DNA of 64,000 nt from the NCBI GenBank assembly GCA_001986395.2, contig MQVO02000020.1, positions 62,001 to 126,000 of the forward strand, written 5' to 3'. A program made the position numbers and the translations under genes. This stretch comes from Irpex lacteus. Taxonomy: Eukaryota; Basidiomycota; Agaricomycetes; Polyporales; Irpicaceae. How positions within the stretch are numbered: position 1 is the first letter of the stretch; each line of letters opens with the position of its first letter. This document shows positions 44,985-57,600 of the stretch, one piece after another. Under the pieces are notes generated by a model. It worked only from the letters and a program-made list of their open reading frames with translations, had not been told where the DNA came from and made no database searches.

Positions 44985-47900
44985 CTACTCACGCGAGGAC
45001 ACCGCCGGAGCGTCCCTCGTGTGGAACGGGTAGGCTAGCTTGCCAGGTGGAGGAGAAACGATCTCGAACTGCGATACGTCGAAGCTAGGTCGGCTCTCGT
45101 ACGACTCCACAGACACCCTCTGCTGCGCTATCAAGCCGTTAAGCGGGGGTGAGGTAGCCACGTTCAAGGGAGAGCGTGTCCGAGGCGGTGAAGCCGCCAG
45201 TATGGAGGATGATACGCTCAGCTTGCCGTTCGAATGTGATAGTTGTGAGGTACGGCTGGAAGAGCGCATCTGGTGTGTGAACTGCTCGGGTATGGCGGGA
45301 CTAGGAGGGAGTTCCCCGAGTGTACTGGAGCTAACACTGGAGCCTCCACGAAGTGCAACTGACGCAAGGTCAACGATACTAGGTCTGCGTTTCTTGAGGG
45401 TTTCTGGCAACTGCTCGTTGCTTGATCTGGGTGTAGAAGCAGTCGAACCGTTCTTCACTCCCTTGCTAGAACTAGCAGAGAGGCCGTTGGATGATTTCCA
45501 TGACTTGAGTATTGACTTGCGGACGCTGTTCCTCTGTGGCGGAGAGTCAGGAGCAGCGGATGGTGGGCGGCTTGTTTGTTGCGACGGAGGTCGGCTACCT
45601 GAAGGCGGTGTCGTCGGTCGCAGAGGGGCTGACCGACTGGGATGAATAGGGTAAGGTGATTCTTGGTCAAAGCGCAAGGATTGTACGACGGGCTCCCCTC
45701 GTAGCTGGCGTACAGAGTCTGTCGATAGTTCTCGTGAAGGCCTGAAGGGAACCTGCAGACCATTTTTCGGCATTTCTGACAACGCCGGTGATAACGGCAC
45801 TGGTGGCGTCCGTGACACCGACTTTGACCTCGTCCGTGCAGCTTGGGCATTCGGCGGCGGTGCAGTGTTGGGTGACGACCTGCCTGACGGTGGCTGAATG
45901 ACTGACGAGATAGAAGCTCTCTTGCTCTCACTCCTTCGCCAAAGCCGCCGAATACTCTTCACTCCCCCAGAAAGCGCTCCTGAAGACTTTGCTGGACCAG
46001 GTCCAACTTTTGCAACTTCATCAGACGTTACGGAATCCAACGAAAATCTACTGGAAGGTGCTTGAGAAGGTGGCCGGCCCTCGTCCGGGACCGCTACTGA
46101 TATTCCCAAACCTGTACCAGCTTCAGGAATAGAACTCAGGTGCTCGTCTGCTTGAAAAGAGGCCTCAGCTTCGGAAGGAAATCGGCCAAATGGGTCAGGT
46201 GATAGAGGTATGATAGGCGAGTCTTCGTGTCTTCGTACGGTTAACATTGATGGAGCAACGAGAGGGGGATACAACGCATTTTCTTCCTCCAGCGCCTTCT
46301 GCCTTGCCAGTGTCTCATTCGAGATCAGATTGGGATCTTCTCTCTGTCTCGAGAATGCTTTGGGCGGTTCAGTGGAGATGCCATTGAATGCAAAAGTCGG
46401 CGGGGACGGTGGTCTATCAACGTCTTCGACACTATTACCGTTGAGGTGAGAGTAAGGAACAGCAGGCCATGATGCGCCGGCAGGGCTCCTGCAGCATGTC
46501 GAGTTATTCTAAAAGCATTATATTATAATGGAATAATGCCTACTTGGCAGGTGATTCAAACTCGGTCTGCCTCCGTGGAGACAACACGCTACCAATGGAA
46601 GGCGATCGTTGGGAACCACGCTGAGCAGAAAGAGTGGGTGAGAAATCCTCAGGCTTGAGATCTACTGATTGTAGTCTCCGGGGCGATAGCGAAGCCAGGT
46701 TCTGCCAAAATTTAGTTACGTGCCTACAGATCAAAGTCGGAATCAACTCACTTTCTCGAGTACGTCCAACTCTGCTGCCATGATATACTGGCTCTTACGG
46801 CGATCGTAAGGGTCTGACTCGTCGTACTGTCACCGGTGTCAGTATGCGTCGAGAAAACAAGCAACAAGCTATATAACCTACCTCGCCTTCAGCAGTAAGC
46901 GAGGGATCAAGGCCGAGATCAAGATCGTCGAAGAATACGCCGGCTCGCTTGTCGTCTTCAGGACTCCTAATCTTCCCAACCAGATCCTCACCGCTCTCCA
47001 CATCATCCTCGTCTGAGCTGCGGTTCTCGGGACTCTCCGATGGAGATGGTGTAGACAAGTAGGCTAGATGGGCGCCATCCGTACTGCCGGTGAGGGGGGT
47101 GGGTTGTTCTGGAACGATCAACTCATTCCCAGATGCGGACCGTATGATAGTAATAGGAGGGGGGATGTGCCGTTTGGCGGTACCTGCGGTTGTAGGGGGT
47201 GATTGACGTTTGTCTGACGAAGGTGACCCGTCCGGAATCGAGACTAACAGCTCCGGTTTACCCATCTTCTCCAGCAGCTCGTCGACCTCGGCTTCCGCAT
47301 TCTCAGAAGGCATGCGGTGTTCGTCATCAGCTTCCAGGTCATCCGGTAGATTTGAGACGGCGGCAGCATCCAGAGCAAGGTCGACAACGTGCGCGTTCGC
47401 CTGTCGAGTCTGCTCGCCAGAGTGGTGAATATCATTCCAAGTCTCCTCATCCTTGCCAAAGACATCCTCTAGAGGGTCGCGTCCGTCAAGCCCCGGTGTC
47501 GCCTCATCATCATCTCCTCGGCCCTCACCCTCTCCGTCTCCTTCTCCCTCGCGCTCATCCCCGTCTGCTTCCTCCAACTGTTGATATCCCTCATCATCCA
47601 ACACCAGTTCCTCTGGTTCCGTTGAGGCCTCTGTGGTTAAGAAGAGATTGGGACTTGGATTGACTCCGTTCAGTTTATCAACCAACGCCAGGTCAATTGG
47701 TGCCTTCTTCGACCCCTCGCCGTCTTCGTCCATCTCGGACCGACTCCCGCTTCTCCCACCTTGCCTGCTTTCTGCTCGCTTAGCGTAATTGTTCTTTCTG
47801 CTCTTTATCCACGCGTCGTACCACCTCGCCCTCCTTTTATCAATCTCAAACTCTACCTTTGCGAGCACAGGCAGGAGAGAGTTTGAACCAAGACCGGGTA

Positions 47901-48810
47901 GAGGTAATGAGTCGGCACCGTGTGGAGGTTCTATCGACGATGCAGACTCCGGAGTGTCCCTTTCGCTTTGTGAGGTGTAGACCGACTGAGAGGGCGTTGA
48001 GGTCGATGGAGTCACAGTCGATATTGTTGGTTGGGGTGTTTCTGTTAACCGGGGAGGGACTACAGATCGGAGGGATATGACGCTTGGTGAAGCCAAGTCC
48101 TGTAGTAGAGAAGGCGTCGAATGGCTAGCCAAGCTGTAGTTCATGCCAAGTCCCAGAGGTTTCGGTCCGGGAGTCATTAACTCATCCTTTTCAAATGTGA
48201 GAACACGCGTCCAAATATGCTTCCAAATGAGTTCAGATAACCGTGCCCCGGGTTCATTCGAGTCTTCAGTGTTGAGAGATGACACCAAAAATAGCTCGAT
48301 GCCCGCGGTGCTGGGAAGAGCGTATTCCCTAGCGATGGCGGCCAGCTGGGATTGAAAAGTAGAATACAATGGAACTAAAACGCCGCGTTGAAATTGGGAG
48401 TGATAGCCCGAAGCGGTCGGCGGGGGAGGCGTTAGTTCAGTATCGTCGGTATCATGAGGAAGAGACATAGGTGGTATCACATGGAGCATATATTTGGACG
48501 TTGAGAAGGTGTTCATTGCTGGCGAGGAAACGGCTGAGGGCGTCGGGGAGCGTCTGATCATCTCGTGAGGCAGAGGTGATGGAGACGGGCTTGCCGAAGG
48601 CGTTGACGAAGAGACCGAGAAAACATGTGGATGCGTCGCAGGAATTGGCGTCGGTACACCAAGGACGTTGGCAAGCTTTGCGAGTCTATGCGGTGACAGA
48701 GGAGTCCGAGGAGGTGCCCATGTCGGTTGGGGGGATGTCGGGGAAAGATGTGAAGAGCTATTGGTATCGGTGCGGTTCGTCCTAGGCATTATGTTCGTAG
48801 AGAGTGACAA
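44985..48810 (-). CDS. Long Ser/Pro-rich conserved fungal protein of unknown function
   Basis: Three main exons (48810-about 46850, about 46820-46530, about 46500-44985) give more than 1,100 residues. The start could be 48810 (MSLSTNIMPRTN) or the internal ATG at 48789 (MPRTNRTDTN). The N-terminal quarter has an ordered core: SKYMLHVIPPMSLPHD, then HSQFQRGVLVPLYSTFQSQL and IAREYALPSTAGIELFLV, which I believe is shared by related proteins across Dikarya but cannot name. After it come WKHIWTRVLTFEKDEL, a short DKRRARWYDAWIKSRKNNYA helix, acidic repeats (EEADGDEREGEGDGEGEG) and a very long disordered region rich in SP/TP dipeptides and RSRS-type basic patches. ERKSILKSWKSS-like short basic motifs recur near the C-terminus. 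This looks like a phosphoregulated scaffold; that is inference. Confidence 0.82.
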
Positions 48811-49813
48811 CGGTGAGTTTATATGAAGTGATAATATAGATTAAGCATGGGTCTTGTAGCTTCAGATACCGTCAATATTCGCGTTGACAATGTCCTAATT
48901 AATGAGGGTAGTTGCACACCTGGATGGGATCTGTACTCTGCGAAGCACCAACGCCTGCTCAAAACCTGGAATCAAGAAAAACAGTCTGAGCACACCGACA
49001 ACTATGCTGGCTGCCACGAAGGTTTTCTGCCGTTGTTGGGAGGGATGGAGGTCGAGGTGACAACTCTGCAGGCAGCTTGCCAAACGGGTACATACTCACC
49101 TGAAGCTGGTTCTGGGAAAGGAAGGTCGTTCTCACGCGTTGTTTGTGATGGGAAATGCAACCAATCAGATCCATAACTGCCTAGTTGGGCCCGTAGTTTC
49201 ACTCAAAGTTCGTGCGCAAAAGTTGCTCGCGACGACAATCCCGAGACAACCTTGTCGTTGCAACGGTCGTAGATGCTCTCCCAAAATAGGTTACTCAACC
49301 TACCAGCTAAAGCTGCTGCAGATGTATAGGTCCGTGGCAATGATCATGTCTTTTAATGTCCGACGCAGGGAAGTCTACAAAGCTGAAACTACGCAATCTT
49401 CAGATAGTTGTTAACAGGTATGTCGTTTGGAAGCCAACTGGATTGACAAGTATTGATGATACGGTTTGTAGAGCTGCCGATCAAGTGCCTCAGTGTCAGG
49501 ACCTGCAGATGAGATGACACGTACTGACACCACATGCGCTCTGCGGGCTCATGCCGACCCTCCCATCTACTTGGTCTATCGACCGGCCGACAGTGATATC
49601 AGCAGACGATGATCCCAAATGTCTGCGCTCACGTCGCCTCTTCACTGCGGCCGTACTGCCGATGCTCTTTGGGCTTTGCTTTCAACCACCACCATCCCAT
49701 AAGGCTTGCCCGCCTGGCGAACGTGGCTTTCGACTGCTGGCCCAGTTCTTTCTTTCCTCTGACAGCTCTGGCAGCACTTGACGCATTTCTTTCTCCGGGA
49801 GCAGGCCTCTCTC
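48811..49813. other. 1.0-kb gap between divergent genes
   Basis: This lies between the start of the Ser/Pro-rich gene (-) and the start of the 7-TM gene (+). Short frames on both strands at 48847-49202 do not give a convincing spliced product. The last 250 bp are the presumed promoter of the 7-TM gene. No repeat seen. Confidence 0.5.
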
Positions 49814-51389
49814 ATGCTGCAGAACATGCAAGGCGTTTTTGCTCGTGCTAATGAAATTGTGGAAGAGTCCAGGGTTCTGTATCCTCTCCTTGGTCCCAAC
49901 CCAGTCGCTCTCATCAACACAAACTTCATCCTCGTGACGCTCGGACAAGTCTCTCTCGTCTTACTTCTTGGAACGCTGTTCTTTGCTCCCCATGTTCGCA
50001 CTCGGAATGCCACGCTGCTCAATCTCCTTGCGATAACGGTCTTTCAGTCTGTTCCTCCGGGTATTCTGTAAGTGCATGACGACATTTTGCTTAGCTCAGG
50101 TCACATACGGAGCGCTGATCTGCGATGTTACATAACTCATCGACGTAGATATTACTCTGGACGAGTGCTCGTGGCCAACCCTCCCTATGGCTTGTGTCTT
50201 GCGCAGGCGATGTTCAAGCACGGCTCCGATCCGATGTTCATCACCGCATCTCTGGCATTGATCGTCGAACTTCTCGTGGAGACGCGTCTTCTGAACCTTC
50301 GCATACCTGGTTCTGTTCGTACAGCGCTGGTGAGTTTTGTGACATCTATTTATCGCCTCATCACTTATCGCCATTACAGCTGGTCGCTTTGCCTTATTTC
50401 GTGTTCTCCGTATTCTTCTTCTGGGCTTTGATAGTGCGTATTGTGATCTTCAATTCAACACGGTACTTACTCCCGAAATCTCAATAGTTAGGAGAAACGC
50501 ATCCATCCGCTGTGCAGCACCAGCTAAACCAGTTCTACTGCACCATCGCCTATACATCCTTGTGAGTCCTCCCATGTCACCTCCCTTATCTTCAATCATG
50601 CTCACATATCACTCATATCATCAAGTGGTCGGGGAATAGACATTCTGAACGCCGTCGTGGTGGTGTTCACCATTGGCCTTGAAGTTTACACCCATATCCG
50701 CTATCGCCAAATCTTCCGCGACACTCGTTCCATTCGCATGAGCGGCGGCCAAACCGGCTTCAGCACCGCGCTCATCATCCGACTGCTGGGGTTTACTTGT
50801 CTGCAGCTGTTCTACATCTGGTGAGTAACACATCCTGACGCTCCCTCTTCGAGCTTGCCCCGCTAAACTCTGCATATGTATGATCACATCACAAGCCTGC
50901 TTGCGTTGAACTTCTTCGTCGGCTCAGCAGCGACACATATCATCCCCATCGCATACGAAGCTGCCAGTACGTCTTTCGCCCATCTTCTGACCCTTCCAGC
51001 CAGAGTGCTTACCCACGGCGTTTTCACGTCCACCAGTGCCCTTGGCAACTTTTCTCATATTCGGAACAACGATGGTGAGTTCCGCCGTCATTTCTTTTCA
51101 CACCCATCATCGTGGGTTCCCACCACTACATGTATCACTGCCTGCCACGGTTCACGCCACTCTACAACGTGTATCATAATGCTGAATTCAAATGCTCGAT
51201 TTGCAGGATGTCCTCGAAACGTGGGCGTTCTGGCGACGTCGACGGGTGCCGGTTGTCAGACCTGGATCACCTGACACGTTGCCAGGTAGTGGGGACGACT
51301 TGGAGGAGCCTGCGACACGGGGTGTAAGCCGCCAAAGCTGGGTCAAAACGAACGAGCTGGGCTGGATAGCGCCGGAGTTGAAAGCTTGA
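49814..51389 (+). CDS. Seven-transmembrane protein, fungal GPCR-like, unidentified
   Basis: I choose the ATG at 49814 (MLQNMQGVFARANEIVEES) because the frame upstream has no ATG. About seven hydrophobic segments follow once spliced: INTNFILVTLGQVSLVLLLG, ATLLNLLAITVFQSVPPGIL, MFITASLALIVELLVE, LLVALPYFVFSVFFFWALIVG, YCTIAYTSLGIDILNAVVVVF, TALIIRLLGFTCLQLFYI and a seventh near PVPLATFLIFGT. The cytoplasmic tail reads DVLETWAFWRRRRVPVV and ends TNELGWIAPELKA. The layout (short outside N-terminus, seven helices, basic start of tail) fits basidiomycete receptor-like proteins, but it lacks a motif that would assign it to the Ste3, cAMP-receptor or Pth11 groups. Five or six introns. Ligand and coupling unknown. 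Confidence 0.75.
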
Positions 51390-51931
51390 GTCTCGGAGTT
51401 TGGGAGTTTTCTCCGTCGCGTAGAGATAACAGGTACCGTATAAGAATCGTGGTCTCGTGTACAACAGGGAGCGTAAAGGAGTAAAAGAAGGGAGGTCAAG
51501 AAGTAGAGGAATGGACAAGGATGCTGATGTCCGAGCCATGCATCTGTCACGGGGAACAAGCAGCGTGTACAAATATGCCTCACATGTATGTGCTGTATGT
51601 AATTCAGTTTTATGCTTTCAGCACTCGTTTGCATTCGCCCATTCAGTTTCGTGAAAGTTCATGACGTCGTGTTATATCAGAAGAGTGATGCAGTACATGA
51701 ATGGTATGGATAAAGTTCAATGGGAAATAGTGAGAAAGTCCAAATGCGGGAACGACTAGTTCAACAGTAAAAAGACAACCCCGTCACGTAAATGACAACG
51801 AAAGTCGATGAGAAGTAGTCCGTGTGCGTGAATATAACGTGTCAAGTACAACAGTAGAAGTCCATTCAGAACGGAAGGGAAGATTGTCCGTTTGCGCCCG
51901 AGACCCCTGGGAAAGACGTGCCGTTCACAGC
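51390..51931. other. Convergent intergenic region, no gene seen
   Basis: These 542 bp separate the 3' ends of the 7-TM gene (+) and the GPI protein gene (-). Frames present are short and lack motifs. Confidence 0.55.
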
Positions 51932-52740
51932 TTAGAACGCGATTGCGCCAGCAGCCATGGCGAAGACGGCAGCGACCCAAGAGCTCATGCTGCTCGACAC
52001 GGATGCAGCACCGTTGAAGTTCGTGGGACTGGCACTTGCGTCAGAGCTGGAACCAGTAGCAGAACCGGAAGCAGAGCCACTGGTGAGGACCGTAGAACCA
52101 GACGGAGAGGGGGCACCCGAACTACCACTGATAGCAGCACTGGATCTAGTGAGACCAATAATATCAGTATCGTTGTATGCTTATGGCGAGAAATAAACGT
52201 ACCCAGAGGGTAGCGAAGTAGCCGCAGCTGATGTTCCAGATCCACTCACAGCAGCCGAGCCACTGGCACTAGAGGCAGCTGTGGACGACGCGACCGAGCT
52301 ACTGCTACTCAAAGGAGCAGCAATCGAAAAGCTTCCCGAAGAAGCGACGACCTGGGAGATGTTGCTGTTCCGAAGTAAGTCGCGTGAGAGTGAATGCGAT
52401 AAGCGCGAAGTACTTACCCAATCTGGGTGGCCTCAAGGGTGTATCCGTCCCTGCGATGGAATGTGAGTCGGAGATCATCTCATTTGGGAGACATAACTTA
52501 CTCAACGGGAACCGCAGGGAGAGTAACTGTCAGTGTTCCAGCGGAGTTGTTCACAGGGTTCGCAATAGCGAAAGTGTTATGGAAGGCGGTGTTCACAAGA
52601 AACAGCGACCAATTGCTAGGATCACCATCGGATGGGGTCCAAGTAATGGTCACGGGACTGGCACTGTGCACGTCGGTTGGTGTAGAGAACGTGAGGGCGT
52701 TGGCGACCGAAGACAAAAGAGCAACAGTGCTGTATGTCAT
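51932..52740 (-). CDS. GPI-anchored KRE9/KNH-type Ser/Thr-rich cell-surface protein
   Basis: The start at 52740 gives a short signal peptide MTYSTVALLSSVANA. A single beta-sandwich domain of the Ser-Thr-rich GPI-anchored family (KRE9/KNH1 N-terminal type) follows: LTFSTPTDVHSASPVTITW, GDPSNWSLFLVNTAFHNTF, NPVNNSAGTLTVTLPAVPV, then the next exon with GYTLEATQIGNISQVVASSGSF-type sequence. A long Ser/Ala/Gly-rich stalk leads to a C-terminal hydrophobic GPI signal (SMSSWVAAVFAMAAGAIAF) before the TAA at 51932-51934. It is expected on the wall or membrane surface; its binding partner is unknown. An E-box CACGTG lies about 205 bp upstream (52947-52952). Confidence 0.85.
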
Positions 52741-53340
52741 AGACGTGAGTTGTGCTGTGCCGATGCCTGACTATAATGTGATGCTCACGCAATGGTAGAC
52801 TTCATGATGGCTGTCGTATAACTACTACTTTTCGTGAACGTGAAGCCTTGGGAGAAGGGCTGACGGGAGTATGGGGATGGTGGTTGAACAAGACGAGGGG
52901 CGTGGGCGAAGGAATGCCTGGCTTTATGTAGGCTGATCGGGCCCACCACGTGGAAATAGAACAGCTCGAGAAACTTCCCGACAAAGGGCTATGTATAGCA
53001 AGCACGGTTGGAAATGACGAAACGCCGCTTCTCAGCTTCGAAATTGTTGGTCACCGACTCGGCCTTGTCCGCAGTCCAACATTTCTTCCGGCCTCATTCG
53101 TCCCTTTCACTGCACGCATTATTTGTGAGTGGGGAATATCGTTGTGGTTATTACTCGGGGGTCAGCAATAGGTTAGACAATATAATACAGCCACCGAACG
53201 ACATAGTCTGCAGCCTGCATTAGCTTACTTTTACAAATATATCAAAAAGCGTGTTTCCGTCCCATCGGTAGCTCATGACATAATTCACGCACCCGTCACG
53301 GAAGTCGCAACAGAAGTTTACTGTATTACTGACAGCAACT
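52741..53340. other. GPI-protein promoter and ATP23 3' flank
   Basis: A 600-bp spacer between two minus-strand genes. It holds CACGTG at 52947-52952. No gene is supported; plus-strand frames at 52950-53223 lack motifs. Confidence 0.5.
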
Positions 53341-54346
53341 CTAGTAAATCTTCACATGGGTGGGAATCCATCAGCCAAAGTACAGACAACGATAATGCCA
53401 CGACTCACCTCATCGAACGGCCTTGTGTCGTTGAAGCAGCTTTCCCAAACTTCGTTCACAGCTCGCTCCGCAGCTGCGGCATCCGGGCACCGAGGATTGG
53501 CGGCGACAGATTGGACTGCCCGGCGGCGGACACAGGCCTGCGTAGCAGTCAGACCTACAATTATAGCGGAAGGCTGTGCTTGACACGAGCTTACCTGGTG
53601 TTGTTTCGAGAAGTTCGGCTGAAGTCGGTCAAAGAATTCACGAGACCATCGGCAGTCGCCACTCAAGCTGTTGGCCCGGATCTGCTTTTGTCAGTTACGC
53701 GCCACCATGAGGGCGGAAGTGCAAGCGTACCTCACTGCAAGCATGGTGTCGCAAATTATCCCAGTCAACCTTGAACTTCGATTGGTCGTACAAATGGACA
53801 AGCTCATGCACAATAGTGCTCTCCATGTGCTGCTTATGCAGGAATTTGCCTTGGCATAGCACTATTGCGCCTGACGAGGGAAGGAAACCTCCAGCTTGCA
53901 ACTCTCCGCAAGGCGTGCATACGAGGTGATCGGGAGTGACTTTGCTGCCAATATGTCTCAATTGCTGGAACATGAACACTACTGCCGGGCCTGTAACATT
54001 AAAAGTGTTATATAAAATATAGTCACTACAAAGCCATAACAATACGGACCACTTAATACTGACTGTAATGCAATAGGTCGTACTTCCACTTCTCGCACTG
54101 CTTACACAGTGCGTCTGCCTTCTGTGCGGCCTTGTCTGCTTCCGAAAGACCGAGGCCTGTGACCAAGCTGAATCTTCGCCGCCATGATTGGAATCCTCTT
54201 TCGTCTGCGGCGGGCGAAGTCGATGTGGAGGGCGGAGACGACGATTCGCTGGCCATGGTTGTTGCAGTGGCGGTCCGAAGAAAGCTGGGTGATCGTCCTC
54301 GAGCGCCTTCGGGAAGCTTCGTGGCGGCCACGTGGAAAGGGCGCAT
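53341..54346 (-). CDS. ATP23: Mitochondrial inner-membrane protease/chaperone Atp23
   Basis: Atp23 is an intermembrane-space metalloprotease that matures Atp6 and assists Fo assembly. Translation can start at 54346 ([14 protein letters not shown]) or at the internal ATG 54256 ([11 protein letters not shown]). Family signatures: [66 protein letters not shown], then the zinc-binding HExxH motif in [13 protein letters not shown], followed by [31 protein letters not shown] and [14 protein letters not shown] final 9-nt exon (53349-53341) supplies IY and the stop, restoring the usual FDEIY ending; reading through the intron would give a foreign tail. The conserved Cys are present. It is divergent from NTE1 across 264 bp. 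Confidence 0.9.
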
Positions 54347-54610
54347 CAATTTGCAGCGAGGCGCGTACCTGGATCAAGCGATGACGCCACGAGACTGGAC
54401 CGCGCCCGACTCTGCTTGGACGAGCTCACGCACGTTCTCCGTCTTTCTCTTGTCCTCCCAGTTACCCTATTCGCGCAGCTTTACGTCTTCTGCTGTTTCT
54501 TCCCTGGATCTTGGCGTGTACTTACGTACATCGATATAACATCTCTTTATCGCCTTTAATGCGAACGGTGGACTAACTTTCCTTCCAACTTACTTCCACT
54601 GTCGTCCACC

Positions 54611-57600
54611 ATGGACTCTTCAGTAAGCCATGGCGGCGCCGTGGTTGCTGTAGACACCCAGAACAGCGGGCACCCTCTCATCCTGTTCATATCTGCATTT
54701 TTCTGGGTCATATGTAAGTGCTAGAGCTCATGAACTCATCGCCTGTCTAACCGATTGTTGTTTAGTATGGCTTTTGTCCTGGGTCAAGGCTCTAGTAGCA
54801 TTCGCGACGATCTCCGTCCCAACCTTTATCTACAAAGTGTTGTCATACTCGATGACATTGACGGTACGCGCTGTGCAACCCTTCACTGTGCGATGAATTC
54901 TGATATGTAGCCCAGCTCAATTTTTGGTCATTTGCAATCATGTTTGTGTTGTCCCTAGTCGCGCTCAACTACTTCATCCGCTTCCGTTACCTCAACAAGT
55001 ATACAGAACTGAATGAAGTACCTTTGGTCAAAGCTGATGCGCAAGAGCTCCACCCCGACGTCAATACGCCTGAGGCTGCTCCCGCGTTTCATAACTATCT
55101 AGACGAGTTCCTGCAGGCTGTGCGAATCTTTGGGTTCCTGGAAAAACCAGTAAGTCGTTCACTTACTCGCAAACTATATCCTCCTAATGAACTTAGGTCT
55201 TTCATGAACTTGCGAGACATCTGCAAACGAGGAGGCTCATCGCAGGTGACAGCTTGTCCCTCGACCAGGACAAAAGCTTCTACTGTGTAGTCGACGGAAC
55301 TGTACAACTCTTTGCACGGACTGAGAATCCCGTATCCCACTCCAAAAGTGGAACATGGGACGAAGAAGACATGAACGGGTATCAACTATTGAACGAAGTC
55401 GGGACAGGCGGCACCTTATCCAGTCTCTTCACCATCCTTAGCCTCTTCACTGAAAACGTCAAGATCAGTTGGCAGGATGACGACGATCCGTTGGATACCG
55501 ACACTGATACTGCAAGCGAAGTTGGGTCCATGGCTCCGAGCGAACGAAGCTATCGTCCGCCGGCACGCCCACGAGCTCAGAGATCCAATTCTGACGTGTC
55601 CACAATGCATCTAGACCGCCTTACGCAGTCCCCAGGGCCTATTTCTCCTCCATCCCGCGGACGTGGAGCCTCCGTCTCTTCCTCTGGGTCTACCATACAT
55701 CAGACGGACATTCCATCTCCTCCTCGGCTCAGCTCATTCTCACAGGCGCCCTCTATCTCTGGAATATCCTCGAGTTCAGCTGAGACTTATAGGCGAAGAC
55801 CAGCACCGGACAGACACACACGATCCTATGGTGTGGTTGCTCGTGCTACGGAGGATAGTACCTTGGCCGTGATCCCAGCCGAAGCATTCCGAAGGTTGAC
55901 TAAGAAATTTCCCAAGGCTGCAGCACACATAGTACAAGGTATGTGTTCGATGGAAATCCTGTTATCCTTCACTCACTTAGTCCATCCAAGTGATCCTGAC
56001 CCGTTTCTCTCGTGTCACATTCAACGCGGCGCACAACTATCTTGGACTCACTACGGAGGTCCTTCGCACCGAAAAGGCCATCAATGACCTCGCATGTCAC
56101 CCTCTACCGCCATCCTTCTACGAAGGTGGTGGTTTACGACATCTGAGACAACGATTCGACGCAGTATCCACTTCCGACTCGGACACCGATCGTGACAGCG
56201 ACTACTTCAGCTACCCCGTTTCTAGATCATCATCCAGTAGCAGTCTGCCATTCCCCAAAGCCGATATCAAGCCAGGTGCGAAAGGCATACCAGAGTCGCA
56301 AGTAGCAGACGACAAGAAGAGGCCTATCACGCCGTTTAAAGGCGCCGCAGCTCGTCAACAAGTGCAAGCGGGGGATCTACATAGCACAATGGTCCAGTCA
56401 AACGAAGGCATTCGTCCGCAAGCCCGTTCTCGCGGTTCACTCTACACTCCGAACGTCACGCCCCATTCCCAACCGATTGCTTCTGGCGGACAGCGTCTCA
56501 AAACTGTCGACTTTGACTTACGCGACGAGGTGATGTCGTGCATCGCAAAGTCTATCGGTCTACTCCAGCCTCCTCTGAGTGGTGAGGAATCGGTGGAAGC
56601 GTCGCCGGCCTTCCCTCCTAGCGAGGGCAGTCGTTCGAGACCGGGTGCTCAGACGTTTGGGTCATCGTTTGGATCGTTGACGTTGTTGGGTATGGGAGAC
56701 GATGCCTCGTCAGAGATGACTGCTTCGAGTAGTGGAAACGGCGATGGATATCTGAGTGGCTTGGATAACGAGGTGGAGATTTTGTTCTTCCCGGCTGGGT
56801 CTGTGTTGGCCAAGGCGGGCGAGATGAATACCGGTAAGTTGTCAATTGTTGGTAGGTCTAGATTGTTTAACTGAACCGATCGGGTTACATTGCAGGTCTC
56901 TTTTATGTCATTGAAGGCTTCTTGGATATCGTCCTCCCAGAGCCTAGCGCTCCAACGACGGCCGCACCCCAACCTAAACCTACTCTATCCGAGGTTCGTA
57001 CACCGAATGTGAACACAGACAGTCCAGCCTTCGAACGGCATGTTCCAAACCAGTCTGCTGGGACCGCTAAACCGAAACCTAAAGCTGCTAAGCCCTTGTT
57101 CACTGTCAGACCTGGTGGGATCGCTGGATACTTATGTAAGTAGACGTCTCTTGATCTGAGACGTATTTGGGACTGACTATGGCATAGCCTCTCTGTGCAA
57201 TACGGCGTCGTATGTGGATATCATTGCGAAGACGGATACATACGTTGGGTTCCTTCCGTCGCACGCACTCGAACGTTTACTAGAGAAGAGGCCAATCGTA
57301 CTGTTGACACTTGCGAAGCGTTTGATCTCGCTCCTGTCGCCATTGGGTGAGTACACCGCGGAACATTACTGGAAACACCGCTAATACGCTCGTAGTGCTG
57401 CATATCGATGGATCTCTGGACTGGGTGCAAGTCAACGCGGGACAAGTTCTCTGGCGTCCAGACGACGTCAGCGACAGTTTCTACATCGTCATCAATGGCC
57501 GTCTCCGAGCTTTGATCGACAAGGAAGGTGGAGGTGTTTCCATCGTCGCTGAATATGGTCAAGGAGATACTGTCGGAGAGCTGGATGTTATCACCAGTTC

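Noticed and set aside
45040..45645. 201-codon plus-strand open frame
   Set aside because: It lies antisense to the Ser/Pro-rich gene; long antisense frames arise from the biased codon use of such regions. No motif.
45455..45931. 158-codon minus-strand frame
   Set aside because: Shifted frame inside the exon of the Ser/Pro-rich gene; His/Arg-rich reading typical of a shadow frame.
47199..47663. 154-codon plus-strand frame
   Set aside because: Antisense to the acidic region of the Ser/Pro-rich gene; Pro/Arg/His-rich and without a motif.
48847..49202. Small frames on both strands next to the Ser/Pro-rich gene start
   Set aside because: I tried to splice the minus-strand pieces into a short protein but found no reading with a recognisable family, signal peptide or consistent splice sites.
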